A stretch of 30,489 nucleotides of DNA from an uncultured Lachnospiraceae bacterium (lineage in GTDB: Bacteria > Bacillota > Clostridia > Lachnospirales > Lachnospiraceae), in assembly GCA_910580005.1 (NCBI GenBank), contig CAJTXH010000019.1:1-30489 (forward strand), written 5' to 3'. The notes under the pieces are model-generated. The model was not told where the DNA came from and searched no databases. It saw only the letters and a list, made by a program, of their open reading frames with translations. A program made the position numbers and the translations under genes. Shown here piece after piece: positions 16,827 through 25,659 of this stretch (positions are counted from its first letter, which is position 1; every line of letters starts with the position of its first letter).

Positions 16827-17480
16827 TTATACCATATTGCTAAGATACCATATTACAAGCGGAAGATTCAGATGGGCTTCCAAAAAGCAGCCTGCCCCTA
16901 TAAGCAGCAGACAGAGCCCGATAAAAGGAAATTGCTGCATTGCAAGTTTTCCTTTTTTTGGCTTCGGTGAATAGTTATATACATTTTCAAATGATGGATT
17001 GGTTATACATGCTATAAATTCATTATGGAAATTGTCACAATGTGCAATTACCATAAGGTATACAGGTATAAAAAGCAGTACCTGTGGGCATAAAAAGAAA
17101 AAAAAGCGTATTATTCCAGGAATGCCATGAAGTATAATATTAAATGCAAGCAGAAGCCCATTCGTAAATCCTGTATAAAGTGAAAATGCACAATAGTAAT
17201 ATGTCCAGATATTAGTAAGTGAAAACAAATATAAAAGTATAAAAAGTTTTATATTTCTTTTAAGTGTAAGCAGGAAAATATCAGATTTTTCTATATCAAG
17301 CCCAGGCAGGTTATTAATAGTTTCATTATAAATTGTAATCAGTGGTGAATATAAATTTTCTTTTAACAAATGTCCTGTTATACATCCAGCTATAATTCCA
17401 ATAATAGTAAAAAACAAGGATATTTTACATGATACAGGAAGTTTTTTGTGCATACCAGTCTTTTTTTGGATAGATTTCAT
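16827..17480 (-). CDS. SpoIIM-like (DUF95) integral membrane protein
   Basis: 217 residues with about five hydrophobic segments. The pattern of the stage II sporulation protein M family is recognisable. The first membrane helix contains GIIAGCITGHLL. An extracytoplasmic loop is followed by the LTLKRNIKLFILLYL motif (usual form F-x-x-N-x-x-N/R-x-x), then a paired-helix Gly-rich segment (SLYTGFTNGLLLAF) and a helix beginning HGIPGIIRF. SpoIIM is part of the DMP peptidoglycan hydrolase complex for engulfment, but distant relatives also occur in non-sporulating species. This one stands alone, so a sporulation role is not proven. GGAGG lies only 4 bases before ATG 17480. Confidence 0.65.
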   Translation of the reverse strand: MKSIQKKTGMHKKLPVSCKISLFFTIIGIIAGCITGHLLKENLYSPLITIYNETINNLPGLDIEKSDIFLLTLKRNIKLFILLYLFSLTNIWTYYYCAFSLYTGFTNGLLLAFNIILHGIPGIIRFFFFLCPQVLLFIPVYLMVIAHCDNFHNEFIACITNPSFENVYNYSPKPKKGKLAMQQFPFIGLCLLLIGAGCFLEAHLNLPLVIWYLSNMV

Positions 17481-17750
17481 TAAACCTCCGCAGGATTTTT
17501 ATAAAATCCAGATTATTTATTCATATATAAATATGGGACAATCATATAATTTATGTATAAAACTTTTAAAGAAATTTCACACTAAAGACTTGTAAAGTTT
17601 TGTCAAATGCAGGAAATATAAAATGATTGGAAGTATAATTTGTCGCAGCATTATAATTGAATAAGCATTTATTCTGCATTATTCTGTTATTAGCCCGGAA
17701 TTTTATGTGGATTTTGCAATATGCGGGAATATAGAAAGGAATTATTTTAT

Positions 17751-18992
17751 ATGAAAAAATTGTTTGTTACAGGAATTATTTATATCTGCCTGTTTATATT
17801 ACTGGTTGCAGGTATTTATAATCTTGGAAAAAATTTTAATGAAAATATTGTACAAAGTGATGAAGTGGCTGTTACAGCAGAGGACATACCAAATGACAGT
17901 ATACAGAATACAAAAGTTCCAGAGAAAGAAACAAATAAAATAGAAACAGATAAAATAGAAACAGATAAAATGGAAGATAAAGTCGTTATAAAGGGTGATA
18001 TTTCAGAAGATGTTACACCATTTAACTATAATACTACAGCAGATAAATACTTGCTTGATTTGTGCTATGCAGGCTTGTGCAAAATGAAGGACAGGAAGTG
18101 CATAAGTAAGAATGTTTCAAATGTTTATAACAAAAAAAAGGATATTACAACATTCAGGATTGCACTTGATGAAGAAGCAGAAAATGTATCAGGCCATAAA
18201 ATAACAGCAGATGATTTGTTGTTTAACTATTATTTGCGGGCAGATACAGGTTATACAGCAGATGGAGGAATATCTGCACTTCCGGTTGTGGGAATGAAGG
18301 AGTACAGGTATGGTACTAAGAACATAGCATCAGTCAAAAAGAAAATATCAAAAAAATTAAAAAATCCTGATAAGAGGACTGCTTTCCTGATAAGAAGGCA
18401 TATTATAAGACCAGTTCTTGAAAAGGAATATGAATGGGTGTGTTCACTTTATAAACAGGAAACATATGATTATATAACAGATAAATATCCACGCAAAAAA
18501 GATTTATTTGTTTATTTTTTTGCATATGGGACAAATTATAAAACAAAAGGAAAAACAGCAGAAAAAGTTATAAGTGATGTAATTAAATCTTATGGGTCTG
18601 ATTATAATAAGCTTGGCAAAGTTACAGGGGAAAATTACAAAAAGCAGGCTGAGGGCATTGCACTAAATGTTATACAGTCAGATAAAAAGTTTAAGTTCCG
18701 TACCAGGAATATAAGTGGGATAAAAAAGCTGGATGATTATACAATAAGCATTGATGTAAAAGGAAACAGAAAACCTGGCTATATAAACAGGCTTGGCAGT
18801 ATGTACATAGTATCAATGGAATCATGGGGAAATGAGGCATTGTTTAATGGCAAAGACCAGTTTGGTTTTAAACGTGGCAAAGCAGGCAATATAATAAAAG
18901 GAAAGAAGATTTCAGAAGATGAAACAGGGAATTATAAAATACAGGAGATAATAGATGGAGTGTATACACTTGGAAAAAGGGAAGGAAAGTAA
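17751..18992 (+). CDS. Membrane-anchored protein resembling family-5 (oligopeptide) solute-binding proteins
   Basis: 413 residues from ATG 17751, chosen because AAAGGAA precedes it; ATG 17721 has no ribosome site. An uncleaved membrane helix (4-24) lacks a lipobox. An acidic linker contains the tandem repeat IETDKIETDKM (about 64-74). From residue 85 the order of motifs matches SBP_bac_5 N-terminal lobes: DVTPFNYNTTADKYLLDLCY, then TTFRIAL, then GHKITADDLLFNYYLRADTGY. A later KLDDYTISID matches the family's second beta segment. The protein is shorter than the usual 500-plus residues and no permease lies nearby. It may be a degenerate or repurposed binding protein. Function is unknown. Confidence 0.6.
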   Translation: MKKLFVTGIIYICLFILLVAGIYNLGKNFNENIVQSDEVAVTAEDIPNDSIQNTKVPEKETNKIETDKIETDKMEDKVVIKGDISEDVTPFNYNTTADKYLLDLCYAGLCKMKDRKCISKNVSNVYNKKKDITTFRIALDEEAENVSGHKITADDLLFNYYLRADTGYTADGGISALPVVGMKEYRYGTKNIASVKKKISKKLKNPDKRTAFLIRRHIIRPVLEKEYEWVCSLYKQETYDYITDKYPRKKDLFVYFFAYGTNYKTKGKTAEKVISDVIKSYGSDYNKLGKVTGENYKKQAEGIALNVIQSDKKFKFRTRNISGIKKLDDYTISIDVKGNRKPGYINRLGSMYIVSMESWGNEALFNGKDQFGFKRGKAGNIIKGKKISEDETGNYKIQEIIDGVYTLGKREGK

Positions 18993-19021
18993 TATAAAAA
19001 TACTAACAGAATAAGAAGAAT

Positions 19022-19062
19022 AAAAAGCCCCTATCTTACTTAAATTTTGTATGGGGCTTTTT
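19022..19062. terminator. Bidirectional terminator
   Basis: AAAAAGCCCC (19022-19031) pairs with GGGGCTTTTT (19053-19062) across a 21-base loop. It sits between convergent genes and can serve both. Confidence 0.75.
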
Positions 19063-19098
19063 GTTTATAAGAGTTTTTGTTTAATGTTTTTAATTATA

Positions 19099-20412
19099 CT
19101 ACTGCTTCAACCAGTGTTTTACCACTTCAATAAAAGTTTTATTATTGTTTTTATCCCCATACAGGTCATTAAAGTGTACTACAAATTTTTCAAGTACAAG
19201 CTGCATATCCAGATATCCATTTGTAACAAACTGGTTTTTGTCTTGTAATGAAGCTTTATAAATATCTTGTTCATGCATTTCAGATGTGGAAAGGTATAAG
19301 TTATACAACCTTGTTTCAAAAATGCGGTTTGCAATGCTTACTGTTCCATTATGGTTTGTAATAAATCCAAACATTGCTGCAATATCAATTGAAGGTTTAT
19401 CTGGGTTATAGGTAATGCTTTTTCCGGTAAAAAGCAATGAGTATAACATTGAATTAAGTTCTGGATATTCTGCTAGTTTGCCATATAGTGATTCAAATAG
19501 TGTATTTTTTTCAGACAGGATTATATTTATAGCTTTATAAAACCCTTTTTTTGTCCATGCTATGTTTTTGTGGCTAAAATTATTTTTATGAAATTCATCA
19601 TCCATAATTTTACACAACCTGGATACAAGAAATGGATAGCCAGATGTATATTCATAAAGCAGGCCTGCTATACTTTCAATGTCCATTCCAGAATGGTAGT
19701 CATTTTCATAGTCATGCAGCATTCCAGCAATGCCGTTTGCTGACAGGCTCATATCAATATTAAAATCTGTAGCAATATTCCATGGGCTGTTATATTTATG
19801 TTCATCGTCTGGGCGTAGTTTTCTTTTAAGGTTTTTTATATCATATACACTTGCCAGTATAACAGACTGGAAAGCTGGCTGTGTTGCCCTGCGTATATAA
19901 GCGGCACGTGTCTGGGAAAGAAAATCAAGGAATACCTGGTTATTTGCTGCACTATCAGTTTCATCAACCATTAATACAACTGGCTTGTCAGTTCTACCGC
20001 AGATATCACTTAATTCTTCAAAAAGTGTTTTAAGAGTGAAATCTGTATTCCGGTTTTTTATTTCATCTTTTAAATTGCTGATTGTTTCATTAAGCCTGTC
20101 TGTTAATTCTAGTTTGTTTTTTTCAAAAAAATGTAAAAAAGATTTTGCAAAAGAAATAGCAAATACATTTTCACTTTGAAATTCCGCATATCCAAATGTC
20201 TGGAAATCTAAAAGTATAACATAATAATCTTTTTGTAAATATTTTTCAAGGGCGATTAAAGTTGTAGTTTTTCCATATTGTCTTGCTTTGTTAATAGTAA
20301 AGTAACAGCCATTATCAATAAGGGTTTTAATTTTTTTTAGTCTTTGGCGGATATCTGCCATATAATGTTTTTCTGGTATGCAAACTGCTGTTACATTAAA
20401 TTCTTTAGCCAT
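19099..20412 (-). CDS. AAA_35-type ATPase, probably lacking its C-terminal nuclease-like domain
   Basis: 437 residues from ATG 20412, set by AAAGGAGG ten bases upstream; longer reading to 20676 has no such support. The N-terminus CIPEKHYMADI and the P-loop INKARQYGKTTT are typical of a Firmicutes AAA-like family, in which the first P-loop glycine is often absent. Walker B is KPVVLMVDETD. An ATPase lid region with GYPFLVSRLCKIMDDEF follows. Relatives that I recall continue after the GYLDMQLVLEKFV segment into a PD-(D/E)XK-like domain of about 100 residues. Here the frame ends about 25 residues after that point and the DNA beyond is terminator. The function of the family is unclear; it is often duplicated in gut Clostridia. 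Confidence 0.75.
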   Translation of the reverse strand: MAKEFNVTAVCIPEKHYMADIRQRLKKIKTLIDNGCYFTINKARQYGKTTTLIALEKYLQKDYYVILLDFQTFGYAEFQSENVFAISFAKSFLHFFEKNKLELTDRLNETISNLKDEIKNRNTDFTLKTLFEELSDICGRTDKPVVLMVDETDSAANNQVFLDFLSQTRAAYIRRATQPAFQSVILASVYDIKNLKRKLRPDDEHKYNSPWNIATDFNIDMSLSANGIAGMLHDYENDYHSGMDIESIAGLLYEYTSGYPFLVSRLCKIMDDEFHKNNFSHKNIAWTKKGFYKAINIILSEKNTLFESLYGKLAEYPELNSMLYSLLFTGKSITYNPDKPSIDIAAMFGFITNHNGTVSIANRIFETRLYNLYLSTSEMHEQDIYKASLQDKNQFVTNGYLDMQLVLEKFVVHFNDLYGDKNNNKTFIEVVKHWLKQ

Positions 20413-20478
20413 TATACAGATGCCTCCTTTTTGTGTGCTTGCCCTTGCTGGTGCATATATATGTTGTTCTTTACTGCT

Positions 20479-20507
20479 ATAATAACATAACTGGTATATT
20501 TTTACAA
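20479..20507 (-). promoter_or_regulatory. Promoter of the AAA_35-type gene
   Basis: On the minus strand TTGTAA (20502-20507) and TATTAT (20479-20484) are separated by 17 bp. The leader is about 60 bases. The rest of the gene-free stretch 20508-20740 shows no gene or clear repeat. Confidence 0.5.
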
Positions 20508-20740
20508 ATAGGTTTTTGATATTTGGCAAGGCAGGAATGCCAGAAATGGGGTAAATTGTGCAGCATTTGCAACTGTTTTTTATATAGCGCTTTACTGGCA
20601 GCAGAAGAAAACAGTACATGAAAATACTTCTGCCAATTATTGTTTGTGAATTTTTTTGAAGTTTTGGGGAAAACATATATATTGTAATCTATGGAAACAT
20701 TGGAATGGGCCAATATGCAACAATGACAATTACAATTACT

Positions 20741-20806
20741 TTGCAGGCTTTATTAATATGTGCATTAAACGGGATTTCACAGCGTTACCAATAACGTTTC
20801 TAAACG
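20741..20806 (+). promoter_or_regulatory. Maltodextrin operon promoter region with double LacI-type operator
   Basis: Two overlapping dyads occur at 20783-20806: CGTTA-CCAA-TAACG (20783-20796) and CGTTT-CT-AAACG (20795-20806), sharing CG. CG-centred or CG-flanked dyads of this kind are typical of LacI-family sugar regulators. A weak candidate promoter, TTGCAG (20741-20746) and ATTAAA (20764-20769) at 17 bp, would place the dyads just downstream of the transcription start, suiting repression by roadblock. No LacI-type regulator gene is present in the window. Confidence 0.5.
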
Positions 20807-20857
20807 GACTAATTTAAACCCTGGTTAATTTTTTTCTAATGAAGGAGGAAAAGAAAA

Positions 20858-22204
20858 ATGATAAGACGTAAATTAGTTTCCATGATGCTTGCTACAACAA
20901 TGATTGCAGGTGTTGTTACTGGATGTGGCAATGATGACAGCGGTGGTGATGATGCTGCTGCAAAGGGGAGTGTTTATTACCTTAGTTTCAAGCCAGAACA
21001 GACAGACCAGTGGAAGTCAATAGCTGAAAAGTACACAAAGGAAACAGGCATTGAAGTAAAGGTACAGACAGCCGCTTCTGGAACATATGAGCAGACACTT
21101 AAATCAGAGATTGCCAAAAAAGATGCACCTACATTATTCCAGATTAATGGGCCAGTAGGATACCAGAGCTGGAAAGATTACTGTTTAGACTTGTCTGGTA
21201 CTAAACTTTATTCATGGTTAAAGGATAAAGATATGGCAGTAAAAGATGGAGATGGTGTTTATGGGATTCCATATGTAGTAGAGGGTTACGGTATTATATA
21301 CAATGAAGAAATAATGGATAAATACTTTGCTTTAGATGGTGCTAAGGCTGCCTCTATGGAAGAAATCAATAATTTTGCAAAGTTAAAAGAAGTTGTTGAG
21401 GATATGACAAGTAAAGCATCTGATTTAGGAATTGATGGTGTATTTGCTTCTACGTCCTTTACTCCTGGTGAAAACTGGAGATGGCATACACATCTTATGA
21501 ACCTTCCAGGATTTTATGAGTATAAAGATGACAATGCAAGCGATAAAAAAGAAATTGACTTTAAGTATAACCAGGAATACAAGAATATTTTAGATTTATA
21601 TGTAAATAATTCATGTACAAAGCCTTCTATGTTAGGTTCAAAGACAGTTGAAAATTCAATGTCAGAATTTGCACTTGGAAAGGTTGCAATGGTACAGAAT
21701 GGTAACTGGGCATGGGGCGATATAAGCAAGGTAAGCGGCAATGTTGTTAAGGAAGACAAAATTAAATTCCTTCCAATCTATACAGGTGTTTCAGGTGAGG
21801 AGAACCAGGGCATCTGTATTGGTACAGAGAATTTCTTTAGTGTAAATAGCGAAGCTTCAAAGAAAGACCAGGAAGAAACAATTAAGTTTGTTGAGTGGTT
21901 ATTTAACTCTGAAGAAGGAAAGAAAGCTGTAACTAATGAACTTGGGTTTATTGCACCATTTAATACATTTAAAGATGCTGATAACCCAACTGACCCATTG
22001 GCAAAAGAAGTAATACGCTATATGGATGACAGTTCTTTAAATACTGTATCATGGAATTTTATGACAAGTATGCCAAGCCAGACATTTAAAGATAATTTTG
22101 GTGCATCACTTTTGGAGTATATTACAGGAAATAAAGACTGGGATAAAGTAGTAGAAGATTGCAAAGCAGAGTGGAAGTCAGAAAAGGAAGCTATTGCAGA
22201 ATAG
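20858..22204 (+). CDS. malE: Maltodextrin-type ABC transporter substrate-binding lipoprotein
   Basis: A 448-residue family-1 extracellular solute-binding protein. The lipoprotein signal ends in VTGC with Cys23, followed by a Gly/Asp-rich tether. The mature protein begins with WKSIAEKYTKETGIEVKV, the usual first strand-helix of MalE-like proteins, and includes YGIPYVVEGYGIIYNEEIMDKY and GKVAMVQNGNWAWGDI, which contribute binding-cleft aromatics. The substrate is inferred to be malto-oligosaccharides from the downstream malQ. AAGGAGGAAAAG precedes ATG 20858. A hairpin after the gene probably protects its transcript, giving more binding protein than permease. Confidence 0.85.
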   Translation: MIRRKLVSMMLATTMIAGVVTGCGNDDSGGDDAAAKGSVYYLSFKPEQTDQWKSIAEKYTKETGIEVKVQTAASGTYEQTLKSEIAKKDAPTLFQINGPVGYQSWKDYCLDLSGTKLYSWLKDKDMAVKDGDGVYGIPYVVEGYGIIYNEEIMDKYFALDGAKAASMEEINNFAKLKEVVEDMTSKASDLGIDGVFASTSFTPGENWRWHTHLMNLPGFYEYKDDNASDKKEIDFKYNQEYKNILDLYVNNSCTKPSMLGSKTVENSMSEFALGKVAMVQNGNWAWGDISKVSGNVVKEDKIKFLPIYTGVSGEENQGICIGTENFFSVNSEASKKDQEETIKFVEWLFNSEEGKKAVTNELGFIAPFNTFKDADNPTDPLAKEVIRYMDDSSLNTVSWNFMTSMPSQTFKDNFGASLLEYITGNKDWDKVVEDCKAEWKSEKEAIAE

Positions 22205-22248
22205 CATAAAGGGATATACTAAAATTTAAAGACAAGGTTTGTGTCCTG

Positions 22249-22286
22249 GCGCTGCAGGGCGCAGACCATTTATAGTATGGCAGCGC
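22249..22286 (+). other. Intercistronic hairpin between malE and malF
   Basis: GCGCTGC (22249-22255) pairs with GCAGCGC (22280-22286). It has no T run, so it is more likely an mRNA stabiliser or a partial attenuator than a terminator. Confidence 0.45.
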
Positions 22287-22302
22287 AGAAAAGAGGAGTG
22301 TC

Positions 22303-23145
22303 ATGCAAAAGGCGTATAAAAAGTATTTTGCCGTATTTGTACTCCCTACGCTACTTGCATTTACAGTATTCTTTATAATTCCGTTTATTATGGGTATTGT
22401 ATTGTCCTTCTGTAAATTTACTACAGTTACAAATGCAAGGTTTGTAGGAGTATCAAATTATATAAAGGCATTTTCTAATGCGGATTTCTTAAATGCATTA
22501 GGGTTTACAACTAAGTTTACGATAGTATCTGTTATAACAATAAACGTGATTGCGTTTTCGGTTGCATATGGTCTTACAAGAGGGCTTAAAGGAACAAACT
22601 TCTTCAGGACAACATTTTTTATGCCAAACCTGATTGGTGGTATTGTATTAGGTTATATCTGGCAGCTTATGATTAATGCAGTTCTTGCAAACTTTGATGT
22701 TACAATTACAAGTGATGCAAAGTATGGTTTCTGGGGGCTGGTTATCCTGATGAACTGGCAGTTAATCGGTTATATGATGATTATTTATATTGCTGCAATC
22801 CAGAATATCCCTGGGGAATTAATTGAGGCGGCTAAAATTGACGGGGCTACTAAGACACAGACAATGTTTAAGGTTATTATCCCTATGGCAATGCCTTCTA
22901 TAACAATATGCCTGTTCCTGTCACTTACAAATGCGTTTAAATTATTCGACCAGAACTTGGCGCTTACAGCAGGTGCACCATCAAGGAAAACAGCAGGCCT
23001 TGCACTGGATATTTATACAACTTTCTATAACAGGAATGGATGGGAAGGCGTAGGCCAGGCTAAAGCAGTTGTATTCTTTATAATTGTTGGTGCAGTTTCA
23101 ATGTTACAATTATATATCACCAGAAAGAGGGAGGTGGAGGAATAA
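22303..23145 (+). CDS. malF: Sugar ABC transporter permease, MalF type
   Basis: A 280-residue inner-membrane permease with six predicted helices. The cytoplasmic EAA loop that docks the ATPase is ELIEAAKIDGATKTQTMFKVIIP-like (core EAAKIDGATKTQ). It lacks the large extra periplasmic domain of Escherichia coli MalF, as is usual for Gram-positive members. AGGAG lies before ATG 22303. Its stop overlaps the malG start by one base (TAATG), which indicates translational coupling. No ATPase gene is present, so a shared MsmX-like ATPase is expected (known of these systems). Confidence 0.9.
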   Translation: MQKAYKKYFAVFVLPTLLAFTVFFIIPFIMGIVLSFCKFTTVTNARFVGVSNYIKAFSNADFLNALGFTTKFTIVSVITINVIAFSVAYGLTRGLKGTNFFRTTFFMPNLIGGIVLGYIWQLMINAVLANFDVTITSDAKYGFWGLVILMNWQLIGYMMIIYIAAIQNIPGELIEAAKIDGATKTQTMFKVIIPMAMPSITICLFLSLTNAFKLFDQNLALTAGAPSRKTAGLALDIYTTFYNRNGWEGVGQAKAVVFFIIVGAVSMLQLYITRKREVEE

Positions 23146-24020
23146 TGGCAAAGAAAACCAAGAAAAATAACGATATGGCGGAATCAGTGGAAGTTTCAAA
23201 AACTGCTGCCATTGTTATGACCATTGTCTTTATAATACTTGCAGTTATATTCCTTTTTCCTATACTGCTTGTTTTAATGAACTCTTTTAAAAATAAGCTT
23301 TATATAAGTGAACAGCCATTTGCACTGCCAAGTGGTGAAACATTTGCTGGATTGTCTAACTACATAGGCGGTCTTGCAAGGACAGGGTTTTTCTCAGCAG
23401 CCCTTAACTCTGCAATAATTACAATACTTGCGGTTATATTGATTGTCGTGCTTACATCTATGACAGCATGGTGGCTTACAAGGGTAAAAAGCAAGTTTTC
23501 TTCTGTATTGTATTATTTATTTGTATTTGCTATGATTGTGCCATTCCAGATGGTAATGTTTACCTTATCAAAGGTTACTGATATATTAAACCTTGGCAAT
23601 CCTATAGGAATTGTCATTGTATATGTAGGATTTGGTGCAGGCCAGGCAGTATTTATGTTTGCTGGTTTTGTAAAATCAATACCAATTTCATTAGAGGAAG
23701 CAGCAATGCTTGATGGGTGTACACCAATACAGACATTCTTTTTAGTAGTATTTCCAATTCTTAAACCTACAGCTATTACAGTAGCAATACTTAATGCAAT
23801 GTGGGTATGGAATGACTATCTGCTGCCTTTGCTTGTACTGAAGAGTGATTACCAGACTATACCTATTGCAGTACAATATCTTAAAGGTGGTTATGGTTCT
23901 GTGGATATGGGTGCAATGATGGGTATGCTGGTTCTTGCGATTGTGCCAATTGTTGTAGTATACCTGCTCTGCCAGAAGCATATTATAAAGGGTGTTGCTG
24001 CTGGTGCTGTTAAAGGTTAA
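23145..24020 (+). CDS. malG: Sugar ABC transporter permease, MalG type
   Basis: A 291-residue permease with six membrane helices; the first begins near residue 21 after a Lys-rich N-terminus. The EAA loop is EEAAMLDGCTPIQTFFLVVFP, in the order expected. The family's NSFKNKLYISEQPFALP segment follows helix 1. It forms the heteromeric channel with the preceding permease. GGAGGTGGAGG within the end of malF serves as ribosome site for ATG 23145. Confidence 0.9.
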   Translation: MAKKTKKNNDMAESVEVSKTAAIVMTIVFIILAVIFLFPILLVLMNSFKNKLYISEQPFALPSGETFAGLSNYIGGLARTGFFSAALNSAIITILAVILIVVLTSMTAWWLTRVKSKFSSVLYYLFVFAMIVPFQMVMFTLSKVTDILNLGNPIGIVIVYVGFGAGQAVFMFAGFVKSIPISLEEAAMLDGCTPIQTFFLVVFPILKPTAITVAILNAMWVWNDYLLPLLVLKSDYQTIPIAVQYLKGGYGSVDMGAMMGMLVLAIVPIVVVYLLCQKHIIKGVAAGAVKG

Positions 24021-24028
24021 TGCAATAA

Positions 24029-24086
24029 GGCAGCAGTGCTGCCTGTCCTCAATAGCCAGGGCATGAAATCTGTGTTCTGGCTATTG
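24029..24086 (+). other. Two hairpins between malG and malQ
   Basis: GGCAGC-AGT-GCTGCC (24029-24043) is followed by CAATAGCCAG (24050-24059) pairing with CTGGCTATTG (24077-24086). Neither is followed by a T run, so they probably mark mRNA processing or partial attenuation before malQ. Confidence 0.5.
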
Positions 24087-24114
24087 TATAAAAAGAATGG
24101 CAAGGGGGATTTTT

Positions 24115-25599
24115 ATGAGAGAGTGTGGTATTTTATTACCTGTGTCTGCATTGCCTTCAAAATATGGTATTGGATGTTTTTCACGTGAAGCATATGAGTT
24201 TATAGACCAGTTAAAAAAAGCCGGGCAGTCATACTGGCAGATTTTGCCACTTGGCCCTACAGGATATGGGAATTCACCATACCAGTCATTTTCTTCATAT
24301 GCAGGAAATCCTTACTTTATTGATTTGGAAACGCTTGTGCAGGAGGGGTTAATTACAGAACAGGACTGTAATTCACTTGATTATGGACAGGTGGAAGACC
24401 GTGTGAGTTATGATAAATTATATACTGCAAGGGCAGTTATATTAAGGAAAGCATTTAATAATTTTAAAGCAGATGCAGATTATAATGAATTTATCAGTGA
24501 AAATGCGTCATGGCTTGATGATTACTGCCTTTATATGGCAATTAAAATGCAGAATGACGGGGAAAGCTGGATTAACTGGCCATTAAAGTACCGTAACAGG
24601 GATAAGGAAACAATGGAAAAGGTAAAGAGAGAATTTGCCACTGAAATAGAATTTTACCAGTTCCAGCAGTACCAGTTTTATAAACAGTGGCATGCACTCC
24701 ATAAATATGCCACAAAAAATAATATTAAAATTATTGGGGATATTCCTATTTATGTTGCGCTGGACAGCTCTGATACATGGGCAGACCCTGTATTGTACCA
24801 GTTTGGCGGGGATAAACTGCCAACAGCAGTTTCAGGATGCCCACCAGATGGCTTTTCAAAGACGGGGCAGTTATGGGGAAGCCCTTTGTATAACTGGGAA
24901 TACCATAAAAAGACTGGTTATAAATGGTGGACAGACCGGATTGCTTATTGTTTCAAGCTTTATGATACAGTAAGGATTGACCATTTCCGTGGATTTGATG
25001 AGTACTATTCTATCCCTTATGGTGACAAGGATGCAGTAAATGGCACATGGATGCCAGGACCAGGAAAAGAATTATTTGAAACATTAGAAAAGAAACTTGG
25101 AAAGCTTGATATTATTGCTGAAGATTTAGGATTTGTAACAAATTCTGTAAGGGAGCTCCTTGATGCAGCTGGATTTCCAGGAATGAAAGTACTGCAGCTT
25201 GCATTTGATGAAAGGGAGTCCGCTAATTACCTTCCATACACACATACCAGGAACTGTGTTGTCTATACAGGGACACATGATAATAATACAACAAGGGGCT
25301 GGTATAATGATATTGATGAGGCTTGCAAAATGTTTATACGTGATTATATTAATAAGCCAGATATAATTGAGGAAAATATCTCATGGAATATGATTTCACT
25401 TGCAATGTCAAGTGTAGCAGAACTTTGTATAATACCAATGCAGGATTACCTTAATCTTGGAAGCAGTGCCAGGATTAATACCCCATCTGTGCTAGGGAAT
25501 AACTGGGAATGGAGATTAACAAAAAATTCTATTGGTGACAGGATTTTAGGCAGGATAAGAAATCTGGCTGTAACATATGGCAGAATAAATCTAAAATAG
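24115..25599 (+). CDS. malQ: 4-alpha-glucanotransferase (amylomaltase)
   Basis: A cytoplasmic GH77 enzyme that disproportionates malto-oligosaccharides entering through the upstream transporter. It is 494 residues, the standard bacterial length. ATG 24115 is chosen because AAGGGGGA stands just before it. N-terminal GILLPVSALPSKYGIG and WQILPLGPTGYGNSPYQ are hallmarks. The nucleophile Asp lies in VRIDHFRGF, the acid/base Glu in IIAEDLGFV, and the third acid in YTGTHDNNTTRGW. The last gene of the operon; a hairpin follows 17 bp later. Confidence 0.95.
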   Translation: MRECGILLPVSALPSKYGIGCFSREAYEFIDQLKKAGQSYWQILPLGPTGYGNSPYQSFSSYAGNPYFIDLETLVQEGLITEQDCNSLDYGQVEDRVSYDKLYTARAVILRKAFNNFKADADYNEFISENASWLDDYCLYMAIKMQNDGESWINWPLKYRNRDKETMEKVKREFATEIEFYQFQQYQFYKQWHALHKYATKNNIKIIGDIPIYVALDSSDTWADPVLYQFGGDKLPTAVSGCPPDGFSKTGQLWGSPLYNWEYHKKTGYKWWTDRIAYCFKLYDTVRIDHFRGFDEYYSIPYGDKDAVNGTWMPGPGKELFETLEKKLGKLDIIAEDLGFVTNSVRELLDAAGFPGMKVLQLAFDERESANYLPYTHTRNCVVYTGTHDNNTTRGWYNDIDEACKMFIRDYINKPDIIEENISWNMISLAMSSVAELCIIPMQDYLNLGSSARINTPSVLGNNWEWRLTKNSIGDRILGRIRNLAVTYGRINLK

Positions 25600-25616
25600 G
25601 TATGGGCTGTATATAT

Positions 25617-25659
25617 AAAGCAGGCAGGAAACATAATTTTAATTATTTCCGCCTGCTTT
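25617..25659. terminator. Stem-loop ending malQ and overlapping the 3' end of rtcB
   Basis: AAAGCAGGC (25617-25625) pairs with GCCTGCTTT (25651-25659), extended by GGAAA/TTTCC (25627-25631/25646-25650). Its T tracts are short. Its right arm lies inside the rtcB coding region. Confidence 0.65.

Noticed and set aside
20477..20713. Minus-strand open frame and N-terminal extension upstream of the AAA_35-type gene
   Set aside because: It overlaps the predicted promoter, lacks a ribosome site, and the true start at 20412 has a strong one.
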